A DNA stretch of 45,864 nucleotides from an uncultured Acidobacteriaceae bacterium (GTDB lineage Bacteria; Acidobacteriota; Terriglobia; Terriglobales; Acidobacteriaceae): the NCBI GenBank assembly GCA_903828675.1, contig CAIKND010000049.1:1-45864 (forward strand), read 5' to 3'. Of the stretch, positions 12,937 to 21,634 are shown piece after piece (positions within the stretch are counted from its first letter, which is position 1; each line of letters starts with the position of its first letter). The translations under genes and the position numbers were made by a program. Below the pieces are notes generated by a model. It searched no databases, was not told where the DNA came from, and saw only the letters and a program-made list of their open reading frames with translations.

Positions 12937-13551
12937 CTATCGCACCACCCCGGCATCCTTGGCAGGCCAGTAGACGAAAACGGCTTTTCCATAGACCAGG
13001 GAGCGCTCGACAGGGCCAAATTCGCGGCTGTCTGAGGAGATGGAGCGGTGATCGCCCATCATGAAAAAGCTGCCCTGAGGAACGACGATCTCCTCGTAGG
13101 AGCGGCTGTCGCGGTACTCGTCTGGGACATAGTTTTCAAGCAGACGCCTGCCGTTGAGCCAGACCGTGCCATGGTCGATATGCAGACGATCGCCTGGCAG
13201 GGCGATAACGCGCTTGATGTAGCTCTTTTCCGGATCGCGGGGGTAGTGAAAGACGACTACATCGCCGCGCTCGATTGCCGAGAGGTGATAGACGAATTTG
13301 TTGATGAAGAGGCGGTCGCTGTCTTCCAGACGCGGCAACATGCTCGTTCCCTCCACGCGCACAGGCTGATAGAGGAAGGTAATAATCAAAACCGACGCAG
13401 CCGCGGAGATGGCCAGGTCGCGCAACCAGAGCGCAATCCCCCCGGCGTTAAGGGTCTGAGGAGGTGCAGGATCAGGAGTCGGCGGAGTGAGGCCGGTCTC
13501 GAGGTCGGTGCCGGAATCGACATCTTGCGTGTGCAGGGGAACCGTTGACAT
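12937..13551 (-). CDS. lepB: Signal peptidase I
   Basis: This 204-residue membrane protease removes signal peptides from exported proteins. A proline-rich cytoplasmic N-terminus precedes one membrane segment (about residues 40-62). The S26 motifs follow: Ser70 in VEGTSMLP (nucleophile) and Lys113 in YIKRVIALPGD (general base). GDHR and SSDSREFGPV lie in the C-terminal part. A GGAG site lies directly before the ATG. It follows the glycine-zipper gene by about 12 nt and precedes carA by 85 nt on the same strand, so it may share the upstream transcript. Confidence 0.95.
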   Translation of the reverse strand: MSTVPLHTQDVDSGTDLETGLTPPTPDPAPPQTLNAGGIALWLRDLAISAAASVLIITFLYQPVRVEGTSMLPRLEDSDRLFINKFVYHLSAIERGDVVVFHYPRDPEKSYIKRVIALPGDRLHIDHGTVWLNGRRLLENYVPDEYRDSRSYEEIVVPQGSFFMMGDHRSISSDSREFGPVERSLVYGKAVFVYWPAKDAGVVR

Positions 13552-13563
13552 CTCTCCTCTAGA

Positions 13564-14457
13564 TTACTCGCAACCGAGGCCTCCCGGCGGGCAGAGGATG
13601 CGCGCGCGGCGAGGTTTCTCAATCGGCCGGGGCTGGTTGGCAGCAGGAACGAACCCGGGAGCCAAAGCGGGCGCACCATTGCTTCCGAGATTCTCCGATT
13701 CAAGGATGAGAGGTCGCTGCAGGACCATCTCAACCGGCGTACCGCTTTCGATATTGATGTCGTCGCCGCGGGTGAAGAGAGCAACCACCGTGCCTACAGC
13801 CACGCCCCCCAGGCCGCCTATGGCCGCGCCCGCCAGCGGATGACCAGTGGCCGCGCCGCCTATGGTGCCTATGCCAGCGCCCTCCAACCCGATTTCGGCA
13901 GCCCGGGCAACGTCGCGGCCCTTGTTTCCGTCTTGTTCGACGGTGCCTTCGTCGCCTTTCACGGTTCGATCCTTGGCGCCGGGCAGACTATTGATGATGC
14001 CGGGGATCTCCACCACCGTGCCATTGGGAAAGATGATCGAGGTAAAGTGCAGATCGAGTTGCGCCCGGCCCTTGACGTGGCCTGCACGGGCAACACGGTC
14101 AACGATTCCCTGGACATAGACGCCCGCCGGGATCATGACCCTGTTTCCAACCACGACTGGGAAGGTCGAGGCAAGATAGACGCCATCGCCGGGTTTGGCG
14201 CTTCTGGTGTTGATCGCGCTGCGCAGTTGCAGCAGAACCTTGGTGCCGGCGGGAACTGTATAGGTGCGGGCCGCAGGGGCGGGTGGAGTGGCGCTTGCGA
14301 CTGGAGCCGAGGCCGGCGTGGCTTCGGCCGGAACTGGCATGGCGGCAGGGGCTGACTGACTGGAAACATCAGGCGCCTGAGCCACCGCTGAACACGTGGC
14401 TGCACATACCAGACCCAGCGCGATTGCGGCCGTACATGCTTTACGCAACAGACGCAT
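13564..14457 (-). CDS. Exported glycine-zipper protein of unknown function
   Basis: ATG 14457 (MRLLRKAC) has AGGAG about 7 nt upstream and opens with a typical signal peptide ending near AVAQA, so I prefer it to the upstream start at 14508. The 297-residue product has an Ala/Pro-rich linker. A folded part follows with TVPAGTKVLLQLRSAINTRS and PAGVYVQGIVDRV, a pattern shared with TrbI/VirB10-like and other conserved cell-envelope proteins. Next comes a glycine zipper (GAGIGTIGGAATGHPLAGAA and GGLGGVAVGTV, about residues 195-230) that could insert in a membrane. The C-terminus reads GTPVEMVLQRPL, then a low-complexity tail. The role is unknown. It is the probable first gene of the lepB transcript. 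Confidence 0.7.
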   Translation of the reverse strand: MRLLRKACTAAIALGLVCAATCSAVAQAPDVSSQSAPAAMPVPAEATPASAPVASATPPAPAARTYTVPAGTKVLLQLRSAINTRSAKPGDGVYLASTFPVVVGNRVMIPAGVYVQGIVDRVARAGHVKGRAQLDLHFTSIIFPNGTVVEIPGIINSLPGAKDRTVKGDEGTVEQDGNKGRDVARAAEIGLEGAGIGTIGGAATGHPLAGAAIGGLGGVAVGTVVALFTRGDDINIESGTPVEMVLQRPLILESENLGSNGAPALAPGFVPAANQPRPIEKPRRARILCPPGGLGCE

Positions 14458-14528
14458 AACTTTCTCCTTGGTGCCCTCTATTCTGATAGACGAACAATTC
14501 GTACACAAGGATAACCCAGCCGTTTGAA

Positions 14529-15725
14529 GTGACGGAAAAATGCAAGCACTCGCAAAGCAGCCGGATTCGATTCGCGGTAGGATGCAAAACAGAGATGGAT
14601 AGAGAAACTACCCCGCCGGCCCCAGTTTCCGCTCGTGCCCGTAACCGGTTTTCATCTGTTTACCGGGTGCTGGACGATGCCATCGCTTTCCGCGCATTTC
14701 CGGGCTGTGCCTTTGGTGTGCTGGCGAGCGGGGAGGTCGTGATTCAAGAAGGACTGGGGCGCTTCACCTATGACAAAGGCTCTCCGATCGTGACTCCAGA
14801 AACGGTATACGACGTGGCCAGCCTCACCAAGGTAGCCGCGACTACGGCAGCCGCCATGCTGTTGCAGCAGCGCGGCCTACTCGACCTGGATATGCGGGTG
14901 GGCGATCTGCTGCCGGGGTTCATCTCCGGAAGAAACCTGGAAGATCCTGCGCGAGCCGTAACGCTGCGGCATCTGCTGGCACACAATTCCGGTTTGCCGG
15001 GATACGTTCAGTTCTTTCGGGCGGCAGCGACGGCCGACGAACTGATGGCAGCCTGCCTGAATCTGCCGCTCGAAGCTAACCCGGGCTCGCGCGCTGAGTA
15101 CTCCGACCCCGGCTTCATTCTGCTGGGCAAAGCTCTGGAGGCGCGCATGGGAGAGCCGCTGGCCCAATGGGTCCGCCGGGAGATCCTTCAGCCGTTGGAG
15201 ATGACCGCGACAGGCTACTGCCCCCCACTTGAGGAACGAGCCTCAATCCCACCGACAGAAGAGGACGCAACCATTCGCCATCGCCGCATACAAGGTGAGG
15301 TTCAGGATGAGAATGCTTGGCTGCTCGGCGGGGCCAGCGGTCATGCGGGGCTTTTCTCGAATGTGCCGGATCTGCTTCGCTTTGCAGACGGAATTCTCAA
15401 TTCCGGGGTGGAAATTGAGCCAGAGAACGAAGCGACTCCCCTGTTTGACCCTGCGACCGTGGGACTTTATGCCCAGCGTCAGGGCCCGGAGGGGAGTTCC
15501 CGCGCTCTTGGCTGGGATACTCGTTCAGAGGATTCCTCGTCCGGCCATTTCTTCTCCCCGCATTCCATTGGACATCTTGGCTACAGTGGTTGTTCTCTTT
15601 GGATCGACCTGGAAGCCGGGGTAGCGGTTGCGCTGCTGACTAACCGCACCTGGCCAGACCGGCTAAACGAGTCGATTCGCCAGGTACGCCCCGCTTTTCA
15701 CGATGCAGTTCGGAAGTCGCTGTAA
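14529..15725 (+). CDS. Serine hydrolase of the class C beta-lactamase family
   Basis: This 398-residue protein (from GTG 14529; ATG 14595 is an alternative in-frame start) has the penicillin-binding-protein-like motifs. These are the SxxK as S98-LT-K101, Tyr191 in EYSDPGF (in place of YxN), and a GHLGYSG segment as the third box. I see no obvious signal peptide, so location is unclear. Such enzymes include beta-lactamases, esterases and D-Ala peptidases; the substrate cannot be named. It lies about 100 nt upstream of murQ on the same strand. In other bacteria, beta-lactamase-like genes accompany cell-wall recycling genes, so a role on muropeptides is plausible but inferred. Confidence 0.85.
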   Translation: MTEKCKHSQSSRIRFAVGCKTEMDRETTPPAPVSARARNRFSSVYRVLDDAIAFRAFPGCAFGVLASGEVVIQEGLGRFTYDKGSPIVTPETVYDVASLTKVAATTAAAMLLQQRGLLDLDMRVGDLLPGFISGRNLEDPARAVTLRHLLAHNSGLPGYVQFFRAAATADELMAACLNLPLEANPGSRAEYSDPGFILLGKALEARMGEPLAQWVRREILQPLEMTATGYCPPLEERASIPPTEEDATIRHRRIQGEVQDENAWLLGGASGHAGLFSNVPDLLRFADGILNSGVEIEPENEATPLFDPATVGLYAQRQGPEGSSRALGWDTRSEDSSSGHFFSPHSIGHLGYSGCSLWIDLEAGVAVALLTNRTWPDRLNESIRQVRPAFHDAVRKSL

Positions 15726-15824
15726 CAGTCCAGTGAATTCGGCGGATAGGGATTGGGGCGCGTGGAGATTTCTCTAAGGAGTTGCGAGGTTTAAAGCTAC
15801 AATGACAATGTGGGGACAGACGCG

Positions 15825-16802
15825 ATGCTAACCAGCATGACGATGCAAGAGACGCCCGGCACTCACGCAAAGGACAATAAGAACGACCAGGCCTCTATGC
15901 TTCAACAACTTACAACCGAGAGCCAGAACGAGGCTTCTCAAGGCTTTGATACCAAATCCGCTATTGAAATCGCCAGAATCATCAACCATGAGGATGCGAA
16001 GGTGGCGGCTGCAGTAAAGAAAGCGATTCCAGAGATTGCGGCGGTCATCGACCAGGTAGCCAGAAGCCTGCGCGATGGCGGCAGGCTTATCTATGTGGGC
16101 GCGGGCTCCAGCGGGCGAATAGCTGCGCTTGATTCATCCGAATGCCCGCCCACATACTCGACTGCGCCGGGACAGGTTCAGTACATCATGGCCGGCGGAC
16201 CCAAGGCTCTGGCCTCGGCCGTCGAGGTCAACGAGGACTCCGAGGAACTGGGCCAGCGGGATATTGCCCGCAGGCGGCCGACGCGCAAGGACGTTGTGGT
16301 TGGGGTTTCCGCCTCAGGCCGCACCCCTTACGTTGTAGCCGCCGTGGCATATGCACGCGCCCGCGGAGCTCACACTGCGGCCGTTACCTGCAATGTTGGT
16401 ACTCCGCTTGCCAATGCCGCCGACATAGCCGTTGTTGCCGATGTGGGCCCCGAGGTGATCTCCGGTTCCACGCGCATGAAGGCCGGCACTGCACAAAAGA
16501 TGGTGCTGAACATGATCACCACCGGCGCCATGACGCGGCTCGGCTATGTGTACGAGAACCTGATGGTGAACGTGCACATGCAGAACTCGAAGCTGGTGGA
16601 GCGTGGAATCCGCATATTGATGGGTGCATGCAAGATTGACCGTGAGACTGCAGTACACACAATCAAGAGCGCGGGACGAAGCGTGCCGGTGGCTTTAGTG
16701 ATGCTGAAGGCCCATGTTGATAAGCCCGAGGCTGTGCGCCGGCTGGCTAAATCTGACGGCAACGTGCGGCTGGCTATCGAGGATAACGTGCTGGAGCTGT
16801 AG
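15825..16802 (+). CDS. murQ: N-acetylmuramic acid 6-phosphate etherase
   Basis: MurQ removes the lactyl ether from MurNAc-6-phosphate to give GlcNAc-6-phosphate in cell-wall recycling. The protein has the SIS sugar-isomerase fold: GAGSSGRIAALDSSECPPTYS with the catalytic Glu of SSEC (given here only as landmark motifs GAGSSGRI and SSECPPTYS), NEDSEELGQRD with the second acidic residue, GVSASGRTPYV and STRMKAGTAQKMVLNM. The C-terminal helical region follows. Family members start close to LQQLTTESQNEAS (M at 15897). ATG 15825, with GGGGA upstream, gives 24 extra residues, so the start is uncertain. Together with anmK and nagZ at 37-39 kb it supplies the MurNAc branch of recycling. Confidence 0.95.
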   Translation: MLTSMTMQETPGTHAKDNKNDQASMLQQLTTESQNEASQGFDTKSAIEIARIINHEDAKVAAAVKKAIPEIAAVIDQVARSLRDGGRLIYVGAGSSGRIAALDSSECPPTYSTAPGQVQYIMAGGPKALASAVEVNEDSEELGQRDIARRRPTRKDVVVGVSASGRTPYVVAAVAYARARGAHTAAVTCNVGTPLANAADIAVVADVGPEVISGSTRMKAGTAQKMVLNMITTGAMTRLGYVYENLMVNVHMQNSKLVERGIRILMGACKIDRETAVHTIKSAGRSVPVALVMLKAHVDKPEAVRRLAKSDGNVRLAIEDNVLEL

Positions 16803-16873
16803 GGTCAGACGGACGTCTGTTAACCATCGGCTTCAGCATTCGCCCCGTAAACTTTAGTAGACTTAACCGCAGA

Positions 16874-19189
16874 ATGTTTGCCTTCTGCCGCATGATTCCC
16901 CGTCTCCGCTCCGCATCTGGCCTTTCCGTGCTTGCGGCGGCTCTTATCGCAGCCTCGGCACAGCTATCCCTGTCGCAGGGCACCCACCTTTGGGCCCAGT
17001 CCCAGCTTGAGGAGTTTGAGAAGGGCACGCCGCAAGGCGTCGCGCTCGAGAGCGACGGCAGTTTGCGTGCAGGACCGGGCTTGGCCGAGTCCTTTACTAC
17101 TCCCTCGACCTTCGTCTGGTCGGTTGCCGTGAGCAAGGCCGGCGTAGCCTACGTGGGAACCGGCTCGCCAGCGACGGTTTTGCGCGCGCCCGACAGGCAA
17201 GGCGGCAAGCCATTTACGGTGTTCTCGACCAAGGACGTCAGCGTACAGATTGTGCGGGTTGGTCAGGACGGCGCCATCTTCGCGGCCACTTTGCCCAGCG
17301 GAAGAGTCTACAAGCTCAAGGCGGATTCGAGTTCGATTCAGGACGACTCGAATGCCGCGGTGGTCTTTGACCCATCAACGTTGGATGCAGGCGGGACGGC
17401 AGATTCCAGCAAGCAGGGTGCACGATCGCGCTACGTATGGGACCTGACCTTCGACTCTTCCGGACGGTTGTACATTGCCACGGGGGGGCCAGGAGCGGTG
17501 TATCGGGTGGACCCCGCAAAACCTGGAGCAAAGCCAGAGCTATTCTTCAAGAGCGACGAAGAGCACATCCGGACACTGGCATGGGACTCGAAGGGGAACC
17601 TGATTGCAGGCTCTGACGGTTCGGGCCTTGTGTACCGGATCAGCCCCGAGGGCAAAGGGTACGTGCTATTCGAGGCCCCGAGGCGTGAGATCACCTCAGT
17701 GGTCGTGAGCGCGAACGGGACCATCTATGCTGCCAGTGTTGGCGATAAGAGCCACAATCCCCTTCCCCCGCTGCCAGTACAGGGGGTCGGAACCACAACC
17801 ATTACCGTAATCCAGCCGGGATCGCTACAAGCTGCAAATGCCAGCACATCCGTACCGGAGGGAACTGAGATTTACGCACTGGCCGAAGGGCAGGCTCCGC
17901 GCAAGCTGTGGACTGGGAAGGATGAAATCGTCTACGCGCTGGCAGCCCGGCCGGATGGCCTGCTGGCGCTGACCGGCAACCGCGGCCACATCTTTCTGAT
18001 CCACGAGGATGGCAGTTACGCGGACATGGCACATCTTGAAGCGCAGCAGGCTCTGAGCTTGGCTGCGGTTCAAGGCCCGGAAGGCATGGGTGGCGTTCTT
18101 GTTGGCACGGGGAACACGGGGAAGCTGGTGCTCCTGGGGCGCGCTGAGAAGCATGAATACGCCAGTAATGTGTTGGATACTGGCGCGCTGGCCCGCTTTG
18201 GCCGCGTAGAAGTTGAGTACGGATCGAAATTGTATGAAATCTGGACCCGTACTGGCAATGTGGAGCAGCCGGTGCGTGGCTGGTCAGAGTGGCAGCTTCT
18301 GAAGGACGGCACAGTGGCTTCCCCTTCTGGGCGATTTTTGCAGTGGAAGGCCGTGCTGCATACAGGCGGAACGGTAGGTGGTGTGGCCGTGAATTACCTG
18401 CCCATCAATGCGGCCCCGGTGGTTGACGCAGTGGCGGTGGTTCCAGGAGCGCGCATGAATACACAGAGCCTGCCGGGCAATCAGCCGCAACCGGTGACCA
18501 TCACCTTTGCCTCCTCGGGGCAAAACGCCCCGGCAAGCTTCGACAGCGCTTCTAGTCAGCCAATGCAAGCCGCAAAAGACCGCACGGCAGTTACGGTGCG
18601 TTGGGCGGCCCATGACGACAACAGCGACGACCTGACCTATTCCCTTTATCTGCGCGGTGACGGTGAAACCGTGTGGCGGCTGCTCAAGGACGGAATTACC
18701 GACAAGGCTTACAGCTTCGACGCGACGCTGATTCCAGATGGTGGCTATCAGATCAAGGTTGTCGCGTCCGACTCGCCCTCTCACACTCCAGGCGATGCAC
18801 TGAGCGGCGATAAGGTGAGCGACCGGTTCGAAGTGGATACAACGCCGCCGGTGATCACGGCTTTCAAGGCGACCGGAGACGTTGCGGAGTGCCAGCAAAG
18901 CCCCTGTCACAGGCCATTCCAGGTAACCTTCGACGCTGAGGATGCCTTCTCGCAGATCACCAAGGCTGAGTATTCGCTGGATGCGGGGCCGTGGCAGTAC
19001 ATTGAGCCGGTTGGCGGGCTCTCTGACTCCAGGCACGAGCACTACTCTGTGCGCATCCTTCTGGACATCGTCTCTGGCAAAATCACCGAACACTTGATTA
19101 CCGTGCGTGCTTACGACAGGCACGAGAACGAGGGCGTCGCGAAGACGGTGATTGCGGCCCAGGAAAACCAAGGAAAATCGACTCGATGA
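16874..19189 (+). CDS. Exported beta-propeller protein with C-terminal Ig-like region
   Basis: This 771-residue protein has an N-terminal signal peptide (hydrophobic SVLAAALIAASAQLSLSQ; ATG 16892 is an alternative start). The first part, to about residue 400, has repeated blade-like segments such as GVAYVGTGSPATVLR, GRLYIATGGPGAVYRVD, GNLIAGSDGSGLVYRI and GTIYAASVGD, consistent with a WD40/NHL-like propeller. The second part contains fibronectin/Ig-like motifs (TVRWAAHDDNSDDLTYSLYLRGDG, given in part) and DTTPPVITAFKATG. I recognise no enzyme motif. Its stop overlaps the start of the LolC/E-type permease gene (ATGA), so the two are probably made together. A role in the cell envelope is likely, but the function is unknown. 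Confidence 0.75.
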   Translation: MFAFCRMIPRLRSASGLSVLAAALIAASAQLSLSQGTHLWAQSQLEEFEKGTPQGVALESDGSLRAGPGLAESFTTPSTFVWSVAVSKAGVAYVGTGSPATVLRAPDRQGGKPFTVFSTKDVSVQIVRVGQDGAIFAATLPSGRVYKLKADSSSIQDDSNAAVVFDPSTLDAGGTADSSKQGARSRYVWDLTFDSSGRLYIATGGPGAVYRVDPAKPGAKPELFFKSDEEHIRTLAWDSKGNLIAGSDGSGLVYRISPEGKGYVLFEAPRREITSVVVSANGTIYAASVGDKSHNPLPPLPVQGVGTTTITVIQPGSLQAANASTSVPEGTEIYALAEGQAPRKLWTGKDEIVYALAARPDGLLALTGNRGHIFLIHEDGSYADMAHLEAQQALSLAAVQGPEGMGGVLVGTGNTGKLVLLGRAEKHEYASNVLDTGALARFGRVEVEYGSKLYEIWTRTGNVEQPVRGWSEWQLLKDGTVASPSGRFLQWKAVLHTGGTVGGVAVNYLPINAAPVVDAVAVVPGARMNTQSLPGNQPQPVTITFASSGQNAPASFDSASSQPMQAAKDRTAVTVRWAAHDDNSDDLTYSLYLRGDGETVWRLLKDGITDKAYSFDATLIPDGGYQIKVVASDSPSHTPGDALSGDKVSDRFEVDTTPPVITAFKATGDVAECQQSPCHRPFQVTFDAEDAFSQITKAEYSLDAGPWQYIEPVGGLSDSRHEHYSVRILLDIVSGKITEHLITVRAYDRHENEGVAKTVIAAQENQGKSTR

Positions 19190-20436
19190 AATTCGAACTC
19201 TTCCTGGCAGCTCGCTATTTGAAAGCCAAGCGGCGGCAGGCCGTGGTAGGCGTGGTCACCGTAATTTCTATAGCGGGGGTGGCTGCTGGTGTTGCTGCTC
19301 TTATCATTGCCCTGGCTATCACCAACGGCATGAGGCGCGATCTGCAGGACCGTCTGCTGGGGTCAAGCGCGCACGTGCAACTGATGCGCGTGAATAACGA
19401 CGGCATCCGCGACTGGCGGCCGTTGCTCGATCGAATGCGCCACCTGCCTCACATCACGGCTGCTTCTCCGGGACTGTACGAACAGGTGCTGGTTGCGCGC
19501 GGCGCTCGCGATGGTGGCGCGTTGATTGAAGGTATCCTGCCTGGCGATGAAAAAAGCGTCAGCGATTTGCTCTCTACAGCCACTCCCGGCGCGGCGAGCG
19601 CCCTTGAACCCGAGCCCACGCAGGTTCCAGGCGTATGCCCGACGCAGCCGCCAATTGTGCTGGGCCGTGAACTGGCTGAAACCGTGGGCGCTTCGGTCGG
19701 CGATTCGGTGATGGTGATCAGTCCGCAGGGGGAGATGACTCCCCTCGGCATCATCCCCAAGTTTGTGCGCTTTCGCCTGGCGGGAGTCTTTCACTCAGGC
19801 TTCTATCAGTACGACTCGCAAATGGGGTTTCTGCGGCTGGCAGATGCCCAGTGCCTCTTCGATGAGCCGGATCTCGTGTCTGTCATCAGCTTCAAGGTGG
19901 ACAACCTCGACCGTGCTCCCCAGATCGGCCACGACCTGGAGCAAGCGGCCGGCAAGGGCTACATGACCACGAATTGGATGGAGCAGAATCGCGAACTATT
20001 CCGTGCCCTCAAGCTGGAACAGGTGGTCACCTTCATCGTGATCGCTCTGATTGTGATTGTGGCCGCGCTGAACATTCTGATTGCGCTCACCATGATGGTG
20101 ATGGAAAAGACGCGGGACATCGCGGTCATGATGAGCTTCGGCGTGGAACCGGGCCAGGTGCGGCGCATATTCCTGATGCAAGGATTGCTTATCAGCCTGA
20201 TCGGCACCGCGCTAGGGCTTGTACTGGGCTACCTGGCCGCATGGGCTGGCGCGCACTACCACTTCATTCATCTGTCCGCCGAGGTCTACTCGATTGACAC
20301 TCTGCCCTTCGCGCCGCGACCAATAGATGGGGTGATTGTGGCCATTGTTTCGATAGGCGTTTCGATGCTGGCGACGCTTTACCCCTCGTCGGCTGCCGCG
20401 CGTGTGCTGCCTGCGGAAGCGCTCAGGTACGAATAG
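19186..20436 (+). CDS. ABC transporter permease, LolC/LolE (FtsX) family
   Basis: This 416-residue inner-membrane protein starts with FLAARYLKAKRRQ, then a first membrane helix (VVTVISIAGVAAGVAALIIAL). A large periplasmic domain (about 50-270) and three C-terminal helices (about 280-300, 325-355, 380-400) follow. MMVMEKTRDIAVMMSFG is the coupling region typical of FtsX-like permeases that release lipoproteins from the inner membrane. One protein serves both LolC and LolE roles in many bacteria. No LolD ATPase gene is next to it in this window. It overlaps the propeller gene by 4 nt and is followed convergently by a small zinc-ribbon ORF. Confidence 0.88.
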   Translation: MKFELFLAARYLKAKRRQAVVGVVTVISIAGVAAGVAALIIALAITNGMRRDLQDRLLGSSAHVQLMRVNNDGIRDWRPLLDRMRHLPHITAASPGLYEQVLVARGARDGGALIEGILPGDEKSVSDLLSTATPGAASALEPEPTQVPGVCPTQPPIVLGRELAETVGASVGDSVMVISPQGEMTPLGIIPKFVRFRLAGVFHSGFYQYDSQMGFLRLADAQCLFDEPDLVSVISFKVDNLDRAPQIGHDLEQAAGKGYMTTNWMEQNRELFRALKLEQVVTFIVIALIVIVAALNILIALTMMVMEKTRDIAVMMSFGVEPGQVRRIFLMQGLLISLIGTALGLVLGYLAAWAGAHYHFIHLSAEVYSIDTLPFAPRPIDGVIVAIVSIGVSMLATLYPSSAAARVLPAEALRYE

Positions 20437-20439
20437 TCC

Positions 20440-20649
20440 CTACTGCGGCGTAATAATCCCGCCCAGAGCATGACGCCGAGGCAGAATGATGCCGCGATGA
20501 TCGACCTGAGCGGCGGGCCCGGCGGCCTGGTTTCCCTGGGGCAGACTCGCCCGCTCGGTCAGGGCGCCGCCACAACCAGGACACCAATCCGCCATGGTCT
20601 CTTGCGCGAGCACAGCATGACATTGGCTGCAAATCCGTTCCATACCCAT
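20440..20649 (-). CDS. Small zinc-ribbon protein (putative)
   Basis: This 69-residue ORF holds a convincing four-cysteine zinc ribbon near its start (ICSQCHAV, then 12 residues, DWCPGCGGAL), followed by a low-complexity tail. It fits the gap between the convergent permease gene (3 nt away) and the divergent HAD gene. No clear ribosome-binding site precedes either ATG (20649 or 20643). The plus-strand ORF covering the same bases is an upstream extension of the HAD gene and does not look coding. I consider it a probable small gene of unknown role. Confidence 0.5.
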   Translation of the reverse strand: MGMERICSQCHAVLAQETMADWCPGCGGALTERASLPQGNQAAGPAAQVDHRGIILPRRHALGGIITPQ

Positions 20650-20724
20650 GAGATTACCGGATCGGGCCCACTTGGAGGAACCGCCTGCCTCGCTTCAGCC
20701 TCTTGCTGCTTCTACACTGGAGGT

Positions 20725-21618
20725 ATGCATCCTCCGGTTCGCCTGGTGGCGATTGACATGGACGGCACCCTTCTACCCAACGTTTCGCAAACCGTGAGCA
20801 AGCGCAACGAACGTGCGCTCCGGGCGGCGCAAGATGCAGGGATCACAGTGGCTATCGCCACGGGGCGGCGGACGGCCTATACCGTGCCGCTGCTGGAAGG
20901 ATTGGGTTTGCGAGCGGATACGCCCCTTATCACGTCTAATGGAGCAGTGATCCGGACTCTGGACGGCGAACCGATTGGCCGCCGCCATCTGGAGGTGCGG
21001 GTAGCGCGGGGACTATGCGGACTGCTCAGGCCGTTTGGGGCCGTGGTTTTCACCTTTGACAGGCCTGGACACAGCGAACTGGTTCTTGAAAACCTGGAAC
21101 AGGCTGATGGGCGAATCGCACTTTGGGTCGAGGCCAACCGCAACGCCATAGAGGTGATCAATCCGCTGGAACTGGCATTCAAAGACGCGGAAGATCCTGA
21201 CAGCGCTCCCATTCAAGGCATGGTGGCGGGTGGAATCAACAGGATGATGGAGGCGGAGGCGGCGCTTAAGGCGAGCGAGTGGTGCAGCAGTTGCGAGTGC
21301 GTACGCACGGAATATCCTGCGCGCGACGTTGCGATTCTGGACATTTTGCCGCTGGGCGTCTCAAAAGGCTGGGCGCTGCAGCAGCTAGCCGGTAGGCTGG
21401 GTGTGGATAGAAAAGAGACCATGGCCATTGGCGACAACTGGAACGATGTGGATATGCTGGAATGGGCTGGACAGGGTGTAATGATGGGTAATGCGGCTCG
21501 CGAGTTGCGCACCATGGCGAAGATGCGCGGATGGAAGCAGGTTCCCCGCAACGACCAGGACGGCGTGGCCGTGGCGCTGGAGACGGCCCTGGCAAAGCTC
21601 GTTGCGGCCAGAGGATAA
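20725..21618 (+). CDS. HAD-superfamily hydrolase (Cof/YidA type)
   Basis: This 297-residue phosphatase of the HAD-IIB subgroup has motif I DMDGTLLP right at the N-terminus, motif II TSNG, a lysine in LGVSKGWALQQLA and motif III/IV GDNWNDVDMLEWAG. These are the residues that form the aspartyl-phosphate intermediate and bind Mg. The frame is open back to 20470, but homology begins at VRLVAIDMDGT, so ATG 20725 is chosen. A GGAGG precedes it, although very close. Cof-type enzymes act on sugar phosphates, nucleotides or cofactors; the substrate is unknown. Confidence 0.88.
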   Translation: MHPPVRLVAIDMDGTLLPNVSQTVSKRNERALRAAQDAGITVAIATGRRTAYTVPLLEGLGLRADTPLITSNGAVIRTLDGEPIGRRHLEVRVARGLCGLLRPFGAVVFTFDRPGHSELVLENLEQADGRIALWVEANRNAIEVINPLELAFKDAEDPDSAPIQGMVAGGINRMMEAEAALKASEWCSSCECVRTEYPARDVAILDILPLGVSKGWALQQLAGRLGVDRKETMAIGDNWNDVDMLEWAGQGVMMGNAARELRTMAKMRGWKQVPRNDQDGVAVALETALAKLVAARG

Positions 21619-21634
21619 GCAGTAAAGTAAGGAC

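Noticed and set aside
16806..16822. Small inverted repeat CAGAC/GTCTG after murQ as terminator
   Set aside because: A 5-bp stem with almost no T-run is too weak to support.
18284..19171. Minus-strand ORF of 295 codons opposite the beta-propeller gene
   Set aside because: It lies antisense to a clear coding region with Ig-like motifs, and its own sequence lacks recognisable domains.
20470..20724. N-terminal extension of the HAD hydrolase
   Set aside because: HAD motif I must be close to the N-terminus, and the upstream residues are low-complexity and overlap the zinc-ribbon ORF.
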